NCBI GenBank assembly: GCA_037693485.1
Contig: CM075354.1
Span: 95,973,001 to 96,037,000, forward strand
Source: Kitagawia praeruptora
Lineage: Eukaryota; Streptophyta; Magnoliopsida; Apiales; Apiaceae
Direction: 5' to 3'
Length of the DNA stretch: 64,000 nucleotides
The notes under the pieces were generated by a model. The model searched no databases, was not told the origin of the DNA, and saw only the letters and a program-made list of their open reading frames with translations. The position numbers and the translations under genes are program-made. Of the stretch, positions 33,436 to 45,699 are shown piece after piece. Within the stretch, counting starts at the first letter, position 1. Each line of letters begins with the position of its first letter.

Positions 33436-36400
33436 ATGGACAAGTCGTGGATTTTCAAAGATAGCGATACACTAGAATATGAAATCGGGGTCGAACAATT
33501 TCTGATATTTTCCGAGGAAAATTCTCGTGATCCTAAAAGAATTCCCTGCCCTTGTAAACGATGTGTTAACTTCAAAAAATTCTTGGTAAAAATTATCAGG
33601 GGTCATTTATATGAAAATGGTTTTAGTTTAGGGTACCGGGATTGGATTTGGCATACAGAAGGGTCTGTGTCTGGGACTAGGTCATCAGTTAATGATAATT
33701 GCAACGATCCGGCCCCTGTAGAACCTACACCTGTCCCTGACAAAGCATCAGAAACAGTCAATGTTTGTGATGCTGCATATAAATCGGGTGACTACGATAA
33801 CGAGTCATATCAATTTAGGAGGTTTGTGGCTGATGCTGAACAACCTTTGTATGAGGGTAGTGACTGTACCAAGTTAGATTCGATGCTAAAATTGCATAAT
33901 TGGAAAGCTAGGTTTGGAATTAGTGATAGTGCCTTTACAGACTTGCTCTCTTCCGTTGGCTCTCTCCTTCCTAAGGATAATGTGTTGCCACCTAACGCAT
34001 ATGAAGCCAAGAAAACATTGTCCGATTTAGGCCTAGAGTACGTAAAATATCACTCATGTCTAAACAACTGCATTCTATATCGGGGTGTAAATGCTGATGC
34101 TTCCGAGTGTCCTAAGTGCCATGTATCTCGGTGGAAATTGGGAAAGGATGGTAAAATAAGGGTTAATATTCCTGCAAAAGTAGTGTGGTATTTTCCAATT
34201 ATTCCGAGATTTAAACGGATGTACAAGTCTCCTTCTACCGCTGAACTAATGACTTGGCATGCAAAGCAACGAATACAAGATGGAAAGATGCGTCATCCAG
34301 CCGACTCTCCTTCTTGGAGAAATATTGATTATAGGTGGCCTGACTTCGGTAATGAGGCAAGAAATATTCGATTGGCTTTGTCTGCCGATGGTATAAACCC
34401 GCATAGTAATGGTCTAACCAATAGATACTCTTGTTGGCCGGTAGTATTAGTAACTTATAATCTTCCTCCGAGGTTATGCATGAAGAGGAAGTTTATGATG
34501 TTAACAATTTTAGTTTCCGGTCCTCATGAGACTGGTAACGACCTTGACGTATATTTACAGCCGTTAATTGATGATTTAAAGAAGTTATGGGAAGAAGGTG
34601 AACGAAATGTGTATGATGCCTATACTAAATCATATTTCACTTTAAGAGCAATTTTATTGTGGACAATAAATGACTTCCCTGCATATGGAAATCTGTCCGG
34701 TTGCGTCAATAAGGGTTATATGTGTTGTCCAATATGCGGTGATGATACTGTTGCCAAGTATTTAAGCCATAGTAAGAAGATGTGTTACCAAGGTCATCGA
34801 CGTTATTTGGCTAGAAATCATCCATATAGGAAGCAGAAGGCAGCTTTTAATGGACAACAAGAATTCGAGCAGGCACGTCAACCTCTTTCGGGAGAAGAGG
34901 TGTTATCGCGGCAAGAACAAATTGAATTTCAATTTGGGAAGGAAGTAAGGAAGTCAAAGAAGGTGGACTGTCCGTGGAAAAAGAAGTCAGTTTTTTTCGA
35001 GTTAGAATATTGGAAGTTACACCATGTTCGTCATTGTCTTGATGTTATGCACGTCGAGAAGAACGTGTGTGATAGCTTGATAGGAACATTACTAAATATG
35101 AAACATAAGTCTAAAGATAGTGAGGCTTCTCGTCTTGACATGATTGACATGGGGTTAGGGCTGATCTAGCTCCACAAAAAGGAGGAAAGAAAACCTACTT
35201 ACCCCCTTCGGTTTTTAATTTGTCAAGGGCAGAAAAGAAGAAAATGTTGTCATCATTAATGCACATGAAACTTCCCTATGGACATGCGTCGAACATTAAA
35301 AACTGTGTATCCATGGAAGAATTAAAGATGTTTGGGATGAAGTCCCATGACTGCCACATCCTACTCCAACAACTACTTCCTGTTGCAATTCGCGCGGTAC
35401 TTCCAAGAAAAGTTAGGGTCACAATAATTAGATTGTGTTTCTTTTTTAATGCTTTGTGCAGCAAAATTGTGGACGTGTCAAAACTAGATAAATTGCAGGC
35501 AGATGTGATAATAACTTTGTGTGAGCTGGAAAAAATCTTTCCTGCATCATTTTTTGATGTAATGGTACATCTCATAGTCCACTTGGTTCGTGAATTACGG
35601 TTATGTGGGCCGGTGTTCTATAGATGGATGTATGCATTTGAGAGGTTTAATAAGGTGTTGAAGAGTTACGTACAAAATCGTTACTACCCCGAAGGTTGTA
35701 TAGCAGAAAGTTATCTTGGAGAAGAATCAGTAGAATTCTGCCAAGAGTTTGTCAAGCAAAGTGGCTCTACTGCCGGTCTTCGTAAAGATGCCGGGAAGTT
35801 GAGTGGTCCATTATTTGTTGTGACAATGAAATCAATCGAAGAAAAAGAGTGAGATGAGGCTCATTTACATGTCCTTCTAAACAACCCTGAAGTACATCCA
35901 TATATTTTGTAAGAATATATTATTTTTGTGGTTGTTTAATTAAAATCCAAATTCTGTATTTAGTGGCTGTTTAATTAATATATATTTTTTATCAGAATGC
36001 ATAAGGAGTATCTAGAGGGAATCCACCAAGGGAAAAAGAAAAGTGTTCATTGGCTATTGAGAGAGCATAATCGGCTTTTTGCTGATTGGTTTCTAGAAAA
36101 AGTTAGTTTAATTATAATTTCCTTTGTGCATACTTTATTGGCTCTAGTAACCTGAAATTTACTTATATTTTTGTTTGTGAAAATGTGTAGGTTAGTAGTG
36201 AAATGGTGGAGAATCCTGGAGGGGTTTCAGAGACAATAAGATGGCTAGCTGGAAAACCATCATTTTCCATTTTGACTTATGAAGGTTATCTAGTAGACGG
36301 GGTCCGATACTTTACAAAAGAGCGAGATGATGTGAGGGTTGTTCAAAACAGTGGCGTGTCTTTAGTTGCTAATACGGTCCAAGTGTCTAGTGCCAAAGAT

Positions 36401-36826
36401 TTAAATCCCGTGGAGAGTGAGATGACCTTTTACGGTGTTATTCTAGAAATATGGGAATTGGATTATCATGCATTCAAAGCCCCTTTGTTTTTGTGTAATT
36501 GGGCAGACAGTGACAAAGGAATAAAGGTGGATGATCTTGGGTTCACACTTGTCGATCTAAGTCGACAAGGCCGCAAGAGAGATAAATATGTATCTATAGA
36601 CCAAGTAAAGCAAGTTTATTATATTGAAGATCCGGTCGATGCCAGATGGTCTGTTGTATTAACCTCTACGACTCGAGACTACCAAGAGGTGTATAACGAG
36701 GATGATCTAGGAGACACAACCATGGAAAATCCCCCATTCTGCTCCCAAATTCCTACATGTGATTTCGGCGATGATGTTGATAAAAACATCAGAGAAAATA
36801 TTAAAGGCACTTGGGTTAAGAAGTGA
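33436..36826 (+). pseudogene. Inner CACTA transposase, TNP2 type (three exons, two lesions)
   Basis: It would cut and join CACTA ends in the nucleus. The start MDKSWIF at 33436 is the conserved opening of the transposase-associated domain (CPCKRCVN). The TNP2/Transposase_21 core follows (MRHPADSPSWRN, LALSADGINPHS, VSGPHETGNDLDVYLQPL, HCLDVMHVEKNVCDSLIGTL). A frameshift near 35157 precedes the DUF4218 region (LPYGHASNIKNC, FYRWMYAFERF). A TGA at 35850-35852 replaces the expected Trp before DEAHL. Splicing 35908/35996 and 36101/36191 (GTAAGA, GTTAGT donors; TATCAG, TGTAG acceptors) keeps the frame into DUF4216 (RYFTKERDDVRVVQNSG), ending at 36826. Two lesions make this copy non-functional, but it is otherwise full length. 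Confidence 0.92.
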
Positions 36827-37083
36827 TATATATGTTTAGTCATGTATTAGTTGTAATGTATTAGTTGTAATGGAAAATTCCCCAATTCTGCACTTCACTG
36901 TTTACATTAGTTTCAATTCACTTGTTACATGAGTTTGAATTAATTTTCTTGTATATATGCATGTGCACAATTATTAGATTAATTTTATTGTCTAGATGCA
37001 TGTATTATATGATGTTACTATCTTATTGTATATATGCCTGTGACTGATAATTTTATGTTTTATTTTCAGATTGAAGAAGATAA

Positions 37084-40000
37084 ATGGCACCTAAAAAGCA
37101 AAAATCCAAAAAACAATTGAAAGAAAATCCCAAGAAGGCAGATGAGGCATTAGATAAAGTATCGGATAAGGCAACAGAACCACAAGATGAAAATCAGGAT
37201 TCTGTGGAAGAAACACAAGCAACAGTTACTACATCTGAATCTACCAAAAAAAGGGTTGGAGCTGCACGAGGTGTTTCCGTTATGTACAAAGTAGTGGTGA
37301 AGAAGGTGCAGGGCATGAGAGCAAAGATTAGATGCAATGCACATGGAGTTCCTATCGGGACAACGAGGTGTATATTACAGTCCTACACTGGAATGTTAGC
37401 TAGGACGATGATTCCGATCAATTATCCGAACTGGACAAGTGTACCTGTTGAATTGAAAGAGAAATTATGGCTTGATCTATTGGTATTTTCCAGTTATTTT
37501 CTCTGCATAGTTACTGCATTTCTCTGCATTTTGTTAAGTTTACATTTTCTTGTACTCATTTAGAGTATATTATTGGTTTCAGGAGACATTCAAAATGAAC
37601 AAGAAACTTCAGAAGGGGCTGCTCATGTCTGCAGGAGCAAAGTGGAGAAACTTTAAAGCGACTTTAAACAAGAAGCATGTGCAGCCGTATCTCGGACAAA
37701 AGAAGAAACTACGAAAGCCTCCAAAGCAATATGCTTTTATCGGTAAAGAGGCTTGGAAGAAATTTATTACTGAGAGGACTACCTCAACGTGGAAGGTATA
37801 CTCGTAAAACTTGTAGATTAATTGGGATAATATTTGGAGAAATATTATGATTAGTACAAATATTTGGGGATTAATTGGAAATATTAATTAGGATAATATT
37901 TGGGAATTAATTGGAAATATTAATTGATAATAATTGGAAATATTATTTATAATGTTTGTTGCAGTCAATTAGCGAAAAGCAAAGTGAGAGAGTGGGGAAT
38001 CGAAAATATCCTCACCGCACGTCTAGAAAGGGTTATATTGGATTACTGGAAGAAGAAGTAAGTACCAATTAAGCATTGAACTTAAATAGTTTCATTCTAC
38101 CTATCTCAGTAATTTTTAAAGTTCTTGATTTTAATCAGCAAAAGAAAGGAAACTTGGCTGCCGATGAAGAACCTGATCGGGCTGTTATGTGGCACAAGGC
38201 TCGTAAGGGAAAAAATGATGAGGAGGTTGATCCAGAGCTTGCCGAAAAATTTGAAAGAATTGTGAGTACTTAACAAGCAAATAATACACACACATTGCTC
38301 ATTCAATTCTGATTCTAACGTTAATATTTTCGTGACAGGAAACCTTACTGGAGCAGCAAAGTAAGGGGGAATTCATTCCTTCTGGAAGTAACGATGTGTT
38401 GACTACGGCCTTGCAAACTCCCGAACATTCAGGAAGGGTTCGAGGAGTAGGCGGCTTTGTGAGCCCATCAATTTTCTTCAACTTACCAAACGGGAAAAGA
38501 AGTAGAATAACAAAAGCTGAGTTATTGGCCTGTGATCGGGAGAGGGACGCAGAGTTGGAGAAAGCCAAGCAGGAGATGGCCTTGGAAATGGAGAAGACAA
38601 GGCAGAAGATGGCAGAACTCATGTCGTTGCTTGATAAAGCGAATATTCCATCTCCTCCTCCGGTTTCTGATAAATCAAGTAATTGTGAAGCAAAAGATGT
38701 GCATGAAGCTGCTAAGGTAGGGGTTGCTAAACACCTGGAACCACTTATGGTTGGTGATGAAGTGGTTCCTATTAAACCTTTTCCACCAGAGAACAAGGTA
38801 AAATAACTAGTTTATTTCTTCAATTCAGCTATTATTTCTTTATTCCACTTAGTGAATAGTTTTTTAATACATAATTATTTGTTTAATATAAATGTGAGTA
38901 GGGTCCGAGAAAATGTGAGTTGGCAGTAGGCACCATAGAAAACAAGGTGGCATTTGGCATGTTGTTTGATGATGATGACATGAATAAATCTATACATGGA
39001 GTAGTGATGCAGTCTAGTTGTGCTCGTGTGTCAGTGGATGGGCCAATTCAAGAAGAAGCCAAGATTCCTATTCCGGTAGTGGGTGAAATTGAGACAGTCA
39101 ACCAAGCTGTTGGATCCTACGTCTCATGGCCCCGTGACTTGATCATATTCCCAGATGCCCCATTTACCGTGGTATGTATTTTACATATATGTTGTAGTCC
39201 TTATTACATTCTTAGTTCTTTTTACATCTTATGTGAGTTATGTTATCTTTTAAATATATTTGGTAATATTTGCAGAAAAGTAAAAGGAAAGGAAAGGATC
39301 CTATAAATGACTTGCAGAAATTACAGTCCCTGTTCAAGAACATGGAGATCAATAAAAATGTTCCGAGCCGCTTTCGGTTGTTGTATAAACATGCAACAAC
39401 ATTCGTGAACACTACTATTCAAATTCCATGTGATGCTGAGGTGTTTGGTACTGTGAAAACAATATTCATATTGCATGAAAACATAATCGATTTGCTCGAG
39501 TTTAAAATGATTGGCCAAGGAGCAATATCTGCATACATTGCGTGAGTTTTTTATTTTTTTAATTCTTGTCTTGTCATGACTCTTGTTTTATCAATCTTAT
39601 GTATTCTTGTTTACTACATTTTCATTTGATTTGCAATGCAGGTACTTGCATTCTGTGCTTAGTAAAAATGGCAATTTGGAGCAGTTTGCTTTTTTTTTTA
39701 TCCTGGAGCCACATTTAGCCTAAACAGTGATTTTGAAGCTAATTTGATTAATCGCTTGAAAGAGGGTAATCCTGATCGTCTTTTTCTAATGACGCATAAT
39801 AGCAAGTAAGTACATTAAGTGTTTCCACATTTATTATAAGTCGCTTTATTTATTTATATGCCTCAAAATAATAATTTTTATGATTTTTATAGAAATTGTG
39901 TTTTTAATTAAAAACAGTTTCCATTGGATATTGGTTGTGATATGGGCTGATGAGATTTTCATACTCAATCCTCTGCCTCGTACAAGTAGTTATGCCCAGT

Positions 40001-40582
40001 TGGAAAAAGCAATATCAAGGTATTTACATTTATTTTTTATCGATTATTTTCACTATTGAAATGTCGATCAATTTGCATTATTGACACTACCAATTGTGAC
40101 AGGGCGGTGATTGCTTTCAATATTCACGCTGGAAGGGGAAATAAAGCCCCGACTATCAGATATCTTCCCGTAAGTTTTCTTTTTTCTTTTTTTACAATTT
40201 AGTAATTCTGGTTGGTGCCTAAGACTTTGCGCTACTGCTCATTAGAACCAGGGCATTAATTTAATTATTGATATGAGTTTTTTTTGTTAAATAGGAATGT
40301 CCTAAACAACCTGGTGGGATTGAATGTGGCTATGTAGTTATGCGCTACATGAAAGAAATTGTCATGGATAGTGAAATGACATTTATTAAAACGGTATTTT
40401 TCTTTGCTTCAATGTATATATAACTGGTATATATATGAATTGTCCTAGGATTCATTGTAATTATTCTCGTGTTTTACAATTTTCAGTGGGCTGCCAAGAA
40501 TCGAAAGGTGACTTATTACAGGGATGACCTTGATGAGGTTCGATGTGAGGCTCTTAGCCATATCGAGCACTACGTCTTGTAA
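37084..40582 (+). CDS. Inner CACTA second gene: Transposase_24-like domain plus Ulp1-type protease (12 exons)
   Basis: Exons by splice signals and frame: 37084-37482, 37583-37795, 37965-38057, 38139-38261, 38339-38797, 38902-39171, 39276-39541, 39642-39805, 39918-40019, 40103-40169, 40295-40393, 40487-40582. All introns are GT-AG. Exons 1-5 encode a basic N-terminus and a Transposase_24 (Ptta/En/Spm) region: LWLDLLETFKM, WRNFKATLNKK, YPHRTSRKGYIGLLEEE. Next comes a coil (EKAKQEMALEMEKTRQKM). Exons 7-12 encode a C48/Ulp1-like domain: HWILVVI (catalytic His), ILNPLP (Asn where Asp is usual), KQPGGIECGYVVMRYM (Gln and Cys). A nine-T run at 39691-39699 shifts the frame in exon 8. Probable role: TNPA-like DNA binding with a SUMO-protease-type domain; activity is doubtful. 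Confidence 0.8.
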
Positions 40583-41515
40583 AAAATGCCTGGCCAGATC
40601 GTGTGCTCTTTTCTTTTGCTTTAATTTGACTTAAGTAGTAAGACTTGTGGTTGATGTTGATGCGAATTTTGGTAAACTATGATGGGGAAATATGGTAGTA
40701 GTTGGTTTTGATTTATGTAGTTTGTTTGGAGTACGTAATTGGTGGATGATGTACGTAGTTGGAACCTTTGGTTTTGATTTATGTAGTTTGTTTGGTGGAT
40801 AATGTAGTTGGAATGCTTGGTAAATTAATGAATGTTTGGTTTTGCGACATTGGTTTGGTTCTTTAGTTTTTGTATGGTAATTTAGTTTTTGGATGCATGA
40901 ATTTTAGTTTTTGGGCATTTCATTGAAACATGGGATTCATGAATTACAAAAACAAAACTAACATCACTTTATAAACAAAAGAACTGATGTAAAAATATAA
41001 ACAAAGAAAACGTTTTTAGACAAAAATTAATGGACTGATGTCAAAAGCAAACAAACATATCAGTCACCTAATAAAGAACTGATGTTGAAGTATATAATAG
41101 ACATCGCTAGATAATGGAACCGATGTTAAAGTACCTAATAGACATCATAAGCTAATAGAAACCGATGTTAAAATATATATACCACATCGCTTCTATTACA
41201 CGACTGATGTAAAATGTTAAGATGCACATCAGTTTGAAGAAGTACTCGATGTTAATGTCTCATTTTATTGTATATATGATATGTTCAAAGTGATATAGAT
41301 GTCATATTATAGCAGAACTGAAATCATAGTCAAGATATAAATTGAAGGAAAGTACATCAGATTGTCTAAGGAAATGATGTCTTAATGGCTTATAGACATC
41401 GGCTAAAAAGCAATGTCTAAGGCCCCTACTTTTAACATCGCATGCAAAGACATCGCTTGCATTTTCAAAAGACATCAGCTAATAAGCGATGTCTAAGGCA
41501 GTTTTTCTAGTAGTG
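40583..41515 (+). repeat. Inner CACTA 3' UTR and right subterminal repeats
   Basis: After the second gene's stop comes GT-rich 3' UTR-like DNA (repeats of TTTATGTAGTTTGTTTGG). From about 40980 there are many short copies of GACATCRG and GATGTYAA, the family's subterminal motif, ending in the terminus TTTCTAGTAGTG. Confidence 0.7.
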
Positions 41516-43095
41516 ATGCCTAGCCGACAAAAACTGCCAGTACTCAAGTTGGAAGAATATAGAAACCTTCTTCCAAACGGGTCGAGCTTCACCTTTCTTC
41601 CATCGATGTTGGCGTTGTGTCTTACCAAAGACATGGCCCTTTAGATGTTGTACTCTTTCAAGAACCTGCTCTCCAGTTAACGGAATAGTAGCAACCCCTT
41701 TCTCCATAGTGTTATCAAAAGCTGATTTTTACCTTCTATATGGATGATGACGGTCCAACCACCTCCGATGCCTCATAACCACTGTCTTCCGATAATTAAC
41801 CAGCCTAGTAGCATTTGTGTTATCAATACAAACAGTACCACCATTATACCCTTTAATGACGTATCCCGAAAAGTTCCCTAAGGCCGGATAATCACTTATT
41901 GTCCATAAGAAAATGCCCCTAAGTAGGAATGACTCTTTCTTATATGCGTCGTACACTTGTTTCCCGCGCCATAACTCTTGCAGATCTTCTATAAGTGGTT
42001 GAAGGAACACATCGATATCATTTCCAGGCTCAGTCGGTCCTGATATCAACAAGCAGAGCATATTATACTTTCTCTTCATACAAAGCCAAGGCGGAAGGTT
42101 GTAAACTGATAGCAAAATAGGCCAACTTGAGTAATCAGTACGGTTTCCACGAAAAGGATTAAAACCATCGGCGGATAAAGCTAACCGAAGGTTCCTACTC
42201 TCTGTTGCAAAATCAGGCCACTTTTGGTCGACATCCTTCCATGTTATCGAGTCAGCCGGATGCCTCATTTTACCATTTATTTGTCGCTCGGTTTCATGCC
42301 AAGTCATGTCCTTTGCAATTTGAGGTGTATTGAACATATTTCTTAATCTTGGTATCAAAGGGAAATACCATAAAACCTTAGCAGGGACTCCTTCCCGTTC
42401 CTCTCCTTTCTTATTCAATTTCCATCTAGAGGCCTTACATATGCGACAAGTAGTCTCATCTTCATCTATCTGGCCATGATATAAGAGATAATTATTTGGA
42501 CAGACATGTATCTTTTCATACCCCATTCCTAATGCACATAAGGTTTTCTTTGCTTCATTGAAGGAAGAAGGGAGATTGTTTTCTTCGGGAAGCAAAGACC
42601 CAATGAATAATAGAACTTCAGAGAAACATGAATCAGACATACCATGCTTCACTTTCAAGTTGAATAACTTAACCAAAGCTTTCATCTTAGTGTAACTCTC
42701 ATATCCAGGATAAAGAGGTTCATGCTCACCTTTCACCAGGTTGATGAAATCTGAAGAATCTGAAGAAATATCATCATTATCGTCGTTGGCTTCACCCATT
42801 GTTGTGGAGGCTTGATTAATAGATTCTGAAGTGTCGGTTTCATCCAGTATAGGACTTTCTACCAAATTTGGCTCCCCGTGCCATATCCAGCGTGTATACG
42901 TTTCATCAATTCATTTTGAAAAAGATGGCTTTTAACAATCCGAGCTTTCCATGATTTGCTATGTGTGCACTTCATGCATGGACAACTTATTTTTTCTTCA
43001 TTAAACCCATTTTCAAATGCAAACATTAATAAGTCGTCCACACCTCTTTTAAACTCTTTTGTTCTTCTATAAGCTATTAACCATGATCTATCCAT
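41516..43095 (-). pseudogene. Outer CACTA transposase (TNP2-like), N-terminal part
   Basis: The minus strand opens with MDRSWLIAYRRTKEF at 43095, the transposase-associated domain with CPCMKC. A frameshift near 42893 precedes WIWHGEPNLVESP. The TNP2 core follows (KMRHPADSITWKDVD, LALSADGFNPFRG, ISGPTEPGNDIDVFLQPL, DAYKKESFLLRGIFLW). A TAA at 41729-41731 interrupts HPYRR and KSAFDNT. The frame then runs into the inner-CACTA insertion at 41515; its continuation is 18796-19578. Related to, but clearly distinct from, the inner transposase. Start chosen on domain homology. Confidence 0.9.
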
Positions 43096-44130
43096 CTTTT
43101 AATATAAAATAACTATAGACGTCTGAATAGAACCTCAAATCCAACACGAAATGTGCTCACAACCATTACCATCTCAAAAAAAAAGTGACATGGTTCTTAT
43201 GGTTTCAATAGCAGTAAAACTCATGGAGCTCTAAAGTGTAAGTTCGACACACACACAAGACAATACAGTCAACAAATAAATAATATTAAGTTAAAACAAG
43301 ACAATACACACACGAGAAAATAACTAAATCTTAAACTCCAAGGCCAACTGAGTCAACATTAATTAAACTAATCACTAAAATTCTGCAAAAACAAAGTCAA
43401 TATTAATTAAAAACAGAGGAGAACTATTTCCCCTAAATTAATATACATGAACCCTAATCCAAAGTTTCATACTATCGATACAAACTAAATCAATCAACGC
43501 TAATTGAAGTGTAGAAACATCAAAACGTATTCATCAAAATGAATTCATTAACACAAATGTAATTAATTAAACACAAATGAATTCATTAACGTATTCAAAA
43601 TGAATTTACCTAAAATGAAATTAATGAAGGTCTTCAATCCGTGAACTAATTGAGGTCTTCAAATCAAGAAGCCCGAGGCTCATATATATACTCAAGCCGA
43701 TGATTCAATCATGTCCACTCGCTCAGCAGCAGCACCCTCGAACCAACAACAAGATTTTCTTAATGGTTTAGCCGATGATTCATTCAAACCAAGAAGATGA
43801 ATAGAGAAGATGTTGAGATTAATGGTTTTGCCGCGAGACATTCTGAAGAAGATGTTGAGATTAATGGTTTCGCCGCGATGTGAAAAATGGAGGAGAAAGT
43901 GAGCAGATGAATATAGAAAGTGAGCTAACACAGAGAAAGTGAGGATATAGAAAGAGAGCTCAATTATTCGGATACAATGATTTTAAAATTATTTATTAAT
44001 TGAAATCGGTTGTATTTATCTAATATGGTGTAGTTTGGTTGTATTAAAAATATTAAATAATTATCAAATTAATTGAAAAATTAATATTTATTAGTTTACA
44101 ACCCGTGCAATACATATTCAGTAGTTTATA
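43096..44130 (-). promoter_or_regulatory. Upstream region of the outer CACTA transposase
   Basis: Read on the minus strand this holds a CT-rich leader-like block (about 43860-43965) followed by AT-rich sequence up to the ATG at 43095. Short repeats GAAGATGTTGAGATTAATGG occur at about 43806 and 43849. No subterminal repeats of the outer family are seen here. A promoter role is inferred from position only. Confidence 0.3.
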
Positions 44131-44160
44131 ACCCGTGCAAGGCACAAGTTAATTATCTAG
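44130..44160 (+). other. Helitron-type 3' end
   Basis: AACCCGTGC, spacer AAG, then GCACAAGTT form an imperfect hairpin (two stem bases changed) followed by AATTATCTAG and T. The form matches a plant Helitron 3' end. A second ACCCGTGCAA lies 30 bp upstream. The body and 5' end were not identified. Confidence 0.45.
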
Positions 44161-44248
44161 TATACAACTTAATTTAAAAATACAAATACAAATTAATTAT
44201 CTAGTATTACGAAAGTACGAATATTTTCAAAATTTACACTACATACTA

Positions 44249-44339
44249 CAGTTAAACCTCGATAAATGAATACGCTCAGGACTGGAAAATTTGATGAGGT
44301 TATTCGTTTATCGAATATTCATTTATTGAGGTTTAACTG
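44249..44339. mobile_element. Emigrant/pogo-like MITE, TA duplication
   Basis: A 91-bp element with 24-bp terminal inverted repeats starting CAGTTAAACCTCGATAAATG (one mismatch to the inverted right end), flanked by TA at 44247-44248 and 44340-44341. CAGT(T/A)AAACCTC ends with TA duplications are typical of pogo-derived Emigrant-like MITEs. Confidence 0.8.
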
Positions 44340-44341
44340 TA

Positions 44342-44604
44342 CTCCCTCTATCTCTGTTTGTGTTTCTCGTTTTGACTTTTGTTACTATTCATCCTAAGAG
44401 ATTGACTCTTAATTTACGTTTAATTTATAAAATAAAATATAATTATGAGTGATTATGTTTGTTGGATTCGTATTTGTTAGTACTTTAATACATTGAAGTT
44501 TTTATATTTAATACTAATACGAAATTGAAGATATTAACGATTAAAAGTGTGCGTTGGCAAACGTGTCCAAAAGAAACAGAAAATATATTTTGAGATGGAG
44601 GGAG
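44342..44604. mobile_element. Stowaway-like MITE, TA duplication
   Basis: Terminal repeats CTCCCTCTATCTCTGTTTG and, inverted, CTCCCTCCATCTCAAAATA; length 263 bp. TA flanks both ends (44340-44341 and 44605-44606). The left TA is the same TA that bounds the preceding MITE. Confidence 0.8.
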
Positions 44605-44606
44605 TA

Positions 44607-45409
44607 TTATTTAGTACTCACTAGTAATATCCGATCTAACATTTGTGGTCTATCTATTTAACATGTAATCATCCTTCTTATTTTGGTCATTGAGGAACCA
44701 CAACATAACCCGAAGTAGTAATAAGTATGGGATCATGCACGTTCTTGCTAGATATATACATGTTCGATACATACAAATAATTGATAGGAATACCAGAATA
44801 CAAAGTGCCTCTACCATATATTCTGTTATTCATACCAAACTCTAAACCCTGAATCCTATACCGTATACCCTAAATCCTATACCCTAAATCCTAAGCTTAA
44901 ACCCTAATCAGCGATTATCCAATTAATCACTAAATTAAAAGGTGCCTATATCGATTAATACCGATTTTCGTCTTTTAAAACACCGAATAATAGTCTTTAT
45001 TGTGAACTTGTAAATTTGTAGAATCATTATTTATGAATAATTGATCAATGTAAGTTTTCAATAAAAGTTTGAAATATTCAAATATGAAAAGTTAAACTTC
45101 TGCAAAATTATATCACATATTACGTATTAATGTGCTTTTTATCCACAATAAAAAGTTTGAAATTGTCACATAACCATATAATATTATCATATACTAATAA
45201 AAAGTTTGAAAATTTTATATCATATTTCAGTGTTCTTGAAATTATATCATATTTTAACCATATGATAGACTCGTCAGAATAAGAATACAGAAATTGTAGA
45301 ATACAAAATTTTAATCCTATGATAGACTCGTTCAAATAAAATATCGAAATTGTACGATACGATAATTTTGACTTCTATTGAGAATGTGGAATTTTATATC
45401 GACATCGAA
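44607..45409. other. AT-rich DNA with degenerate telomere-like motifs
   Basis: At 44843-44912 there are several CCCTAAATCCTATA and AAACCCTAA variants, resembling degenerate plant telomere repeats. The rest is AT-rich, with a duplicated CCTATGATAGACTCGT motif near 45255 and 45316. No gene was recognised. Confidence 0.4.
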
Positions 45410-45620
45410 ATTTTTAGAATTTTTTTGGTGGATAACAGACAATGGTTCGGAAGAAAGAGACTTGTCGGAAGATGTATTACACAACATTTTCAGTTGAAAA
45501 CCGTTACTCAGTTACATATTAGACAACATTATTAAATAAGGGTTTACTGTTGGAACCGTTGTTAAGATGTTCCTCTAACAATAGTTGTTTACACATAACA
45601 ACCGTTGTAAGAATACTTTC
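45410..45620. repeat. CACTA subterminal repeats without a recognisable terminus
   Basis: Variants of AGACAACATT, ACCGTTGTTA and ACAACCGTTGT in both orientations match the subterminal motif of the outer CACTA end at 17366-17880. No CACTA or TAGTG terminus is adjacent. It may be the other end of the outer element or a second member of its family. Confidence 0.5.
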
Positions 45621-45699
45621 AAAAAAATTTACTTGTTTTTCGGGAAATAATTGTTTTACTGTTAATTAGAATTAAAAAATAAGTATATTTTGGGAATAT

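Larger units (their letters stand above)
19579..41515 (+). mobile_element. Inner CACTA (En/Spm) element with two genes, target duplication ATG
   Basis: The ends are CACTACTAGAAA at 19579 and its inverse TTTCTAGTAGTG ending at 41515, each flanked by ATG (19576-19578, 41516-41518). Subterminal zones (19590-19830, 40980-41505) carry many GACATCGG / GATGTCTA motifs. It inserted into the outer CACTA transposase: removing it and one ATG joins ...FLSARH to VLDVMHIEKN. It holds a TNP2-type gene (33436-36826), a Transposase_24/Ulp1 gene (37084-40582) and an inserted Sirevirus (20232-32443). Without the Sirevirus it is about 9.7 kb, a normal size for an autonomous CACTA. Confidence 0.93.

Noticed and set aside
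38076..38800. Separate small genes between 37.0 and 40.6 kb
   Set aside because: These frames join through phase-consistent GT-AG introns into one 12-exon gene, so they were not listed separately.
44843..44912. True interstitial telomere array
   Set aside because: The CCCTAAA-like units are irregular and few; this may be ordinary AT-rich repeat, so it is only mentioned in passing.
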